In this document: in pieces, positions 4,860 through 6,324 of the stretch
Position numbering within the stretch: position 1 is the stretch's first letter
Layout of the letters: each line of letters opens with the position of its first letter
DNA from: Planctomycetota bacterium
Lineage (GTDB): Bacteria; Planctomycetota; Planctomycetia; Planctomycetales; Planctomycetaceae
NCBI GenBank assembly: GCA_024278285.1
Contig: JAJRTM010000261.1
Coordinates: 1 to 6,324, forward strand
DNA length: 6,324 bases
Direction of reading: 5' to 3'
Notes under the pieces: model-generated
What the model saw: the letters and a program-made list of their open reading frames with translations, nothing else
The model's database searches: none
What the model was told of the DNA's origin: nothing
Made by a program: the position numbers and the translations under genes

Positions 4860-6128
4860 ATGATGCGAAAGATGTGGTCGAACGCAATGGGGGTTGTTAT
4901 CGCCCTGTGGATTGGCAACAGTATTGGCAACAGTGACGTCGTGGCAGATGAGCCTGTCCCTCAGGGCATCGCTTTGGATTTTACGGTCAAGCTGGAAACG
5001 GTCATGAAACATGACGACGAGAAATTTCTGTGGTTTCACCCGCGTGTGGCGGCGATTCCCTCAGCGAAACGGGCTTTCCCGACTGTAGTGATGACGATTC
5101 AGAAACATTTGCGAGTTGCGGACTATTACTCCGGGCTGAACGTGATGCGAACAGATGATCTTGGTAAAACGTGGACCAAACCGGATCCGCGTGCCGAACT
5201 GGATTGGGTTCGTGAATCGGACGGCGCGAATGTCGCGGTTTGCGATGTCACTCCCGGTTGGCATGCTCCAACGGGAAAACTGCTGATGATCGGCGCACGA
5301 GTGCGCTATGGCAAGAAAGGCGAGCAACTGCAAGACCGCTCACGCTCGCAGCAAACAGCCTACGCCGTTCACGATCCGAAGACGGGAACGTGGTCGAAAT
5401 GGAAGGTGCTGAAGATGCCGAGTGACGATAGGTTCAACATCGCCTTCAGTGCCTGTGCGCAATGGCTGGTTGAACCTGACGGGTCGTTGCTACTTCCGTT
5501 CTATTTTGCATCAGCGTCGAGCGAACCTCATTCGGTCACAGTTGTACAATGTCAATTCGACGGACAGGAACTGCAATACGTAAGGCACGGCGACGAGATT
5601 TCGTTGGATTCCGCTGGCGGACTCGCCGAACCATCGCTGGCCTACTTCGCAGGACGGTATTTCCTGACGATCCGAAACAAAGCCAAAGGCTACGTGACAC
5701 AGGGCTCCGATGGACTGCACTTTGCTCCGATCAAACCGTGGAAGTTCGACGACGGCCTCGAACTCGGCAGTCACGGCACTCAGCAACACTGGTTGTCACA
5801 TAGCGAAGGACTCTTCCTGTCATACACGCGGCGTGGCGCGAATAACGATCACATCGGCGGACACCGCGCCCCGTTGTTCATTGCCCAGGTTCATCCGGAA
5901 ACGCTTCAAGTGATTCGAAAAACAGAGCGAATCCTGATCCCTGAACGAGGCGCGCTGATGGGAAATTTCGGTGCCTCGGCAATCAACGAAAACGAGTCAT
6001 GGGTCACCGTTGCCGAGGGCGTCTGGAGCGACGAAGCCCGCAAACGCGGCGCAGAAGGAGCGGTATTCGTCGCCCGGGTGATGTGGGCCAAACCCAACCG
6101 GCTATTGAATCGACAGCCAAGGCATTAA
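4860..6128 (+). CDS. Exported sialidase-like (BNR/Asp-box beta-propeller) protein
   Basis: A 422-residue protein. ATG 4860 is followed at once by a second ATG (4863); AGGA at 4849-4852 suits either. The N-terminus MMRKMWSNAM plus hydrophobic GVVIALWIG and a VADE cleavage region (~28-31) indicates a Sec signal peptide, so it acts in the periplasm or outside. Residues ~45-410 resemble the six-bladed sialidase/BNR fold. HPRVAAIP (60-67) sits where sialidases have their FRIP-type arginine motif, and TDDLGKTW (98-105) is a clear Asp-box. AEPSLAYFAGRYFLTIRN (256-273) and LSYTRRGANND (320-330) supply candidate active-site Glu, Arg and Tyr residues; their assignment is inference. Only one Asp-box is clear, whereas true sialidases usually have several, so sialidase activity is unproven and another glycosidase or a binding role is possible. 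It lies after the REP-like doublet and is probably transcribed on its own. It is visibly richer in GC than the zinc-ribbon gene. Confidence 0.78.
   Translation: MMRKMWSNAMGVVIALWIGNSIGNSDVVADEPVPQGIALDFTVKLETVMKHDDEKFLWFHPRVAAIPSAKRAFPTVVMTIQKHLRVADYYSGLNVMRTDDLGKTWTKPDPRAELDWVRESDGANVAVCDVTPGWHAPTGKLLMIGARVRYGKKGEQLQDRSRSQQTAYAVHDPKTGTWSKWKVLKMPSDDRFNIAFSACAQWLVEPDGSLLLPFYFASASSEPHSVTVVQCQFDGQELQYVRHGDEISLDSAGGLAEPSLAYFAGRYFLTIRNKAKGYVTQGSDGLHFAPIKPWKFDDGLELGSHGTQQHWLSHSEGLFLSYTRRGANNDHIGGHRAPLFIAQVHPETLQVIRKTERILIPERGALMGNFGASAINENESWVTVAEGVWSDEARKRGAEGAVFVARVMWAKPNRLLNRQPRH
4911..4934 (+). repeat. 12-bp perfect tandem duplication in the signal peptide region
   Basis: ATTGGCAACAGT occurs twice head to tail (4911-4922 and 4923-4934), giving IGNS-IGNS just after the hydrophobic core of the sialidase-like protein's signal peptide. 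The frame is kept. It looks like a slippage duplication. Confidence 0.85.
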
Positions 6129-6158
6129 CCCGGCAGAATAGACAAGGATACACAGCAT

Positions 6159-6324
6159 CTATGGAGATAGGAAAGCTACAATAGCAATGATTATCTCTCC
6201 ATAAAAGCCGAGATTGGTACGCACATCATACTCTACGCCGCTGCCAGGGGCAGGCCAAAATGCCTCGGGTGCAATCGTTTTTCTCACCCTGGCTGATGTT
6301 GCCGCTCCTGTAGGTGTCTCCCAG
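6159..6324 (-). CDS. Possible 3' end of an unrecognised convergent gene (partial)
   Basis: On the minus strand a frame is open from the window edge to a TAG at 6159-6161, 54 residues. It begins WETPTGAATSARVRKTIAPE and ends with a hydrophobic stretch, EIIIAIVAFLSP, which could be the end of a membrane segment. The composition is protein-like, and the stop lies 30 bases from the end of the sialidase-like gene, a plausible convergent layout. The plus strand is also open for the last ~40 codons, so coding on this strand is not assured. I do not recognise the family. Confidence 0.35.
   Translation of the reverse strand, partial: WETPTGAATSARVRKTIAPEAFWPAPGSGVEYDVRTNLGFYGEIIIAIVAFLSP
6160..6203. 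other. Inverted repeat after the sialidase-like gene
   Basis: TATGGAGA (6160-6167) pairs with TCTCCATA (6196-6203), with a 28-base loop. It lies 31 bases past the stop at 6128 and has only a short A-run after it (TAAAAG). It could fold in the transcript end of the sialidase-like gene, but the long loop and lack of a T-run make a terminator call weak. Confidence 0.3.

Overview
The window looks like a piece of a planctomycete chromosome (phylum Planctomycetota, order Planctomycetales; GC near 50% by eye). The main evidence is the 980-codon gene at 640-3582. It combines a PVC-type 'membrane-bound dehydrogenase' beta-propeller, a HEAT-repeat middle and a C-terminal Planctomycete-type c-haem domain (CAACH). 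It follows the 3' end of a DUF1080 (3-keto-disaccharide hydrolase-type) gene. A CPxC zinc-ribbon/coiled-coil protein and an exported sialidase-like (BNR/Asp-box) protein fit the same lineage.

Layout: 1-481 is the C-terminal part of a DUF1080 protein. 482-594 is a short intergenic region with overlapping small stem-loops. 595-3582 is the cytochrome-type dehydrogenase gene. Its natural ATG (595) and ribosome site are separated from the body of the gene by an in-frame TGA at 628-630, inside the signal peptide. 3583-4119 holds no gene but carries an imperfect inverted-repeat pair, 427 bp end to end (3661-4087). 4120-4557 is a small cytosolic zinc-ribbon/coiled-coil gene. 4558-4859 holds a REP-like doublet: a perfect 24-bp inverted repeat whose arms are themselves hairpins. 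4860-6128 is the sialidase-like gene. 6159-6324 may be the 3' end of a convergent minus-strand gene that I do not recognise.

The first two genes are co-directional, about 113 bp apart, and plausibly act together in periplasmic sugar or glycoside breakdown: oxidation with electrons passed to the c-haem, then hydrolysis of keto-sugars. The sialidase-like protein would fit glycan processing, but it is separated by two repeat-rich spacers and is probably a separate transcription unit. No CRISPR, tRNA, rRNA, transposase or defence system is visible. The observations most worth checking are the TGA in the signal peptide and the two different intergenic repeat structures on either side of the zinc-ribbon gene. 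I see no clear evidence for a wholly new multi-gene system.
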